DNA from: Carnegiea gigantea | Lineage: Eukaryota > Streptophyta > Magnoliopsida > Caryophyllales > Cactaceae | NCBI GenBank assembly: GCA_029747015.1 | Contig: JAKOGI010000142.1 | Location: 952,001 to 1,016,000 of the forward strand | DNA: 64,000 nt | Direction of reading: 5' to 3' | Shown: piece after piece, positions 61,102 to 64,000 of the stretch | Layout of the letters: each line of letters opens with the position of its first letter | Position numbering within the stretch: position 1 is the stretch's first letter | Made by a program: the position numbers and the translations under genes | Notes under the pieces: generated by a model | Databases searched by the model: none | The model's input: the letters and a program-made list of their open reading frames with translations, nothing else | Told to the model about the DNA's origin: nothing

Positions 61102-63056
61102 CACCAACATACTTACCTTTGACAAAATTTATTTATTTTGGATCACCTCTGAATGAACAGAGCTTGAACTCAATAGGACGATATGTAGATGGTCATTTTG
61201 CTAATGTGGACACTAGATGAAACAAATGCTTCGAAAGAAGAATTGATTCACCTTAAGTTGAAGGTTTGAGGCCCTCACTAGCAGAAAAATTGTGGTTATG
61301 GTTATATTTGTGGTTCTAATAATTGTATTGTTGAGGGTAATTTAACGGTTCAAAAATGGTGGTTGTATAAAAGGATTGTTGATATTGCTCCACTATCCAT
61401 GCTAAGCAAAATAACTGTTCACATCATGGCTTCGCTTAAATCCAAGTTTTATTCACTTGGCGATGGTCCAAAACAATTAAATAAGGTCAAAGGTTGTGTA
61501 TGTTGAGTGTCGAACTTACAAGTAAAATTTTTTTCATCCAATACCCCCAAAAATGAGATTATTGGCGTCTACTATCCCACAATTAAATAGAAAAATTCCA
61601 CTTTTTTAAAAAAAAAGTAAAGGAAATACCACAATCAATGTATAAACCTGGTTAGCATTGACTATTCCAAGTGGTATATGTATGTACATGTGAAAATCTT
61701 ATTCAAGAATAGCTGACGAGCCAGTTCTATAAGTTACAATCTCTTTATCTGTTTCTTTTCTTTTAATTTTCTAAACCTAGTCGCTAGTTCCCGCTTTTAC
61801 CCAAACATCTACCTATATGTATTCGTCTAGATTTACAGGCCTTAATCCACAGTATAAGTGTTAGATATGGCAACACAACTAATTAGTAGTATTCAAGCGA
61901 GCAGAGATGGGGGGTAAGGTTTATAGTGGCTTTGAATTTAGCTTTTGATTTGAATCCTACCTATATCTGTCTTAGTGTCTCATTTATATCAAACGAAAAA
62001 ATATAAGTCAACAAAATAAGGTATTACAGAATAAAATTTGAGGGAAAAAAAAAATCTCACTTCTCATTGAGTAAAAAAACAACAAAAAGAATCTGCAAGA
62101 GTTCATTTAGTCTGTAATTGTCCATGTAATTATTCAGATTATTCGTGATTAAAAAGAAAAATCTCACTTTCTTATTTTTTATAAGAAAAATCAAAAGATT
62201 TTAGCCAGTAGAATTTGATTCAAGCAATAATGGGGCCAGCGAAATTTAGTGGATAAGATTTCCTGTTGCATGTCACAGACAGTTTATCCCGTAGAATCTG
62301 TACATTTCACTGCCAGAGATGTTCTTTATCTCTCTCCCAAGTTCTGCTGTCACAAAGCTTTCCTCTCTTCTCTGCAAAATCTCTCCCATGGTATGACTTT
62401 GCACCTCAAATTCCCCCCAAATAACATCTTTGATTATCATTTTTATGATTAAATTCTGCTTCTCTCTTCGAGTTTTCTCCTCATTTGTGCTGATCTCTTC
62501 AACTTACTGAGGTGCTGGCTGTGTGAGTTGACTTGTAGTTCATTTGGTTTGTTGCTATGAATTTCATTATGAATTTTCTTGGCATGTTGATCGATTATGT
62601 TGATGCCCACTTGATGTTAGGAATAGTAAACTATGGCTCAAATGTAGAGATACTTAGAATGAGGTTTAGGTATCTCAATTTTGCTTAAAAAAATTCCCAG
62701 TTTTCTATGCTATTCAGTTTGCATATAGAGGATTTCATAACATGTATATACCAAATTAAATCATCATGGTTTGTTTGTGTTATTGGTAAATGTTTGTTGG
62801 AAGTCAGAAAGATGCATAAACATTAAGCATTAGGAACTTGTAAGGTGTTTTCCATTCTCTTGAATTAGTACCTTCAGAGAAATTTCTGATGTCACCGAAT
62901 TGACGAATGGACCATGATCAAGTGTAATCATCTTGTGAAATGAAAAATGAATTCTTCAGTACTCATGTATCAATGGTAAGGCTAGTACATCTCTTCGAGT
63001 TTACTCCATAGAATGCTCATGTTAACACTTGACATCTTTTCGTTTTACATTTTCAG

Positions 63057-63944
63057 GATAAAGAGTACCACACTTCAGGTGCTGATGATTTTTCATCTGG
63101 GAACCGCTGTGTTGCCTGCTTAGGAAACAACAGCTGCCATACAGTTCATTCGAAAACAAAACTAATGGGCAAGTTAGTCAAACGTGGCAAATCTCATCAA
63201 GTCTTGAGCATTTTCGACAGTTTGATTCATGAGGGACACAGGCCGACTCTTGTAACATATACAGTACACTTAGCCGCCCTTACCCTCCAGAAGAAAGTCG
63301 GGTCTATTCCTTCTCTTATCTCTATGGTGGAGGAAACAGGTATGAAACCTGACTCGATATTCTTTAATGCTGCGATAAATGCTTATTGTGAAGCTCGTGA
63401 TATGAAAGGGGCAATGAAAATATTCAATAAGATGAGGGAAAGTGGTTGTAAACCCACTGCCAGTACCTTTAATACATTGATGAAAGGCTATGGGCATGTT
63501 GGGAAGCCTGAAGAATCATTCAAGTTACTTAAGCTAATGTTGGAAGTAGAAAATGTAAAACCAAATTTGACGACTTACAACATACTGGTTCAAGCATGGT
63601 GCAACAAGAATATAGATGAAGCATGGAATATAGTGTATAAAATGGTGGGATCTGGTCTGCGACCTGATGTTGTCACCTACAACACATTAGCACGGGCTTA
63701 TGCACAAAGGGGAGAGACAACCAAAGCTGAGGCGATGATCCATGAAATGCACAAGAACAGAATTGAGCCAAATGAACGGACATGTGGTATCATTATTAGT
63801 GGCTACTGTAGTGAAGGAAACATGGCAGATGCCTTAAGGTTTCTCTATCGAATGAAGGATCTCCGGGTGCCCCCAACTCATGTGGTCTTTAACTCCCTTA
63901 TCAAAGGGTTTTTAGACATCATGGACTCTGATGGTGTTGATGAG
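63057..63944 (+). CDS. P-class pentatricopeptide repeat protein, N-terminal part (cut by window edge)
   Basis: Exon 63057-63944 starts after a TTTTCAG acceptor and ends at a GAG|GTAAAC donor: 296 codons in phase 0 at both ends. It encodes a Cys-containing head ([20 protein letters not shown]) followed by seven or more 35-residue PPR motifs with the usual VTYN/STFNTLM pattern and conserved P at repeat ends. PPR proteins bind single-stranded RNA, usually in chloroplasts or mitochondria. The head and repeat pattern resemble Arabidopsis AT5G21222/AT5G25630, from memory. The exon's first Met (63165) falls after the Cys block, so the start is probably upstream. Both ATG|GTATGA (62388-62390) and ATG|GTAAGG (62973-62975) would splice in phase to give Met-Asp-Lys. 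No E or DYW tail can be judged because the 3' part is outside the window. Confidence 0.88.
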
Positions 63945-64000
63945 GTAAACTTTGTCTTATCCATTAATTACCATGATTTGTTGTTAGGTAGGACTGGTGC

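Larger units (their letters stand above)
59342..63056. other. Intergenic region between Rab7 and the PPR gene
   Basis: About the first 240 bp is likely Rab7 3' UTR. Then come a T/G to C/A homopolymer foldback (59680-59776), an Au-like SINE (60951-61101) and otherwise AT-rich DNA. A B-box-like GTGTTCGAATCTC near 60330 has no matching box A and was not called. From about 62230 onward the sequence is probably PPR leader and first intron. Confidence 0.55.

Overview
This is a nuclear segment of a flowering plant, most likely a eudicot. The genes are split by AT-rich GT-AG introns and encode plant-specific products: NYC1, PERK receptor kinases, a RABG3/Rab7 GTPase and a P-class PPR protein. The DNA between them is full of plant transposons: a Ty1/copia element with an initiator-Met-tRNA primer site, Au-like and other tRNA-derived SINEs, MITEs and LINE 3' ends. 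I could not place the species from the sequence alone.

Layout, left to right: the first coding exon of a polyol/monosaccharide transporter (minus, 1289-1427; the rest lies off the left edge or is lost); a seven-exon gene for an ankyrin-repeat CbxX/CfxQ-type AAA ATPase (minus, 3943-7442); a repeat-rich gap with a SINE inside a MULE-like element inside a MITE (8.8-10.5 kb); the ten-exon NYC1 chlorophyll b reductase gene (plus, 13006-21897); a complete but dead Ty1/copia retrotransposon (minus, 24924-30127, target duplication TAAGT); a gap with several MITEs and a SINE; two tandem PERK genes (plus, 34166-39301 and 44834-51347) with matching exon layouts; a seven-exon Rab7 gene (plus, 53833-59341) whose large third intron carries LINE and tandem-repeat debris; and the 5' part of a PPR gene (plus, 63057 to the right edge).

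The genes are separate single-transcript units and do not form a pathway or cluster. NYC1 acts in chloroplast chlorophyll b breakdown, the PERKs at the plasma membrane and wall, Rab7 at the vacuole/late endosome, and the PPR protein probably in organellar RNA processing. The only functional grouping is the PERK tandem pair, which looks like a local duplication. Exon coordinates were assembled by hand from splice signals, phase continuity and remembered family sequences; in every complete gene the phases close with no frameshift.

I found no convincing undescribed biological system. The most interesting material is transposon structure: nested insertions with readable target duplications, SINE copies that explain some odd homopolymer runs, loss of catalytic residues in the copia polyprotein, and a degenerate tandem repeat of about 0.3 kb in the Rab7 intron. 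Two gene-structure points also merit a check: a 27-nt Rab7 exon carrying most of the P-loop, and a PPR start codon that seems to sit alone at the end of an upstream exon.
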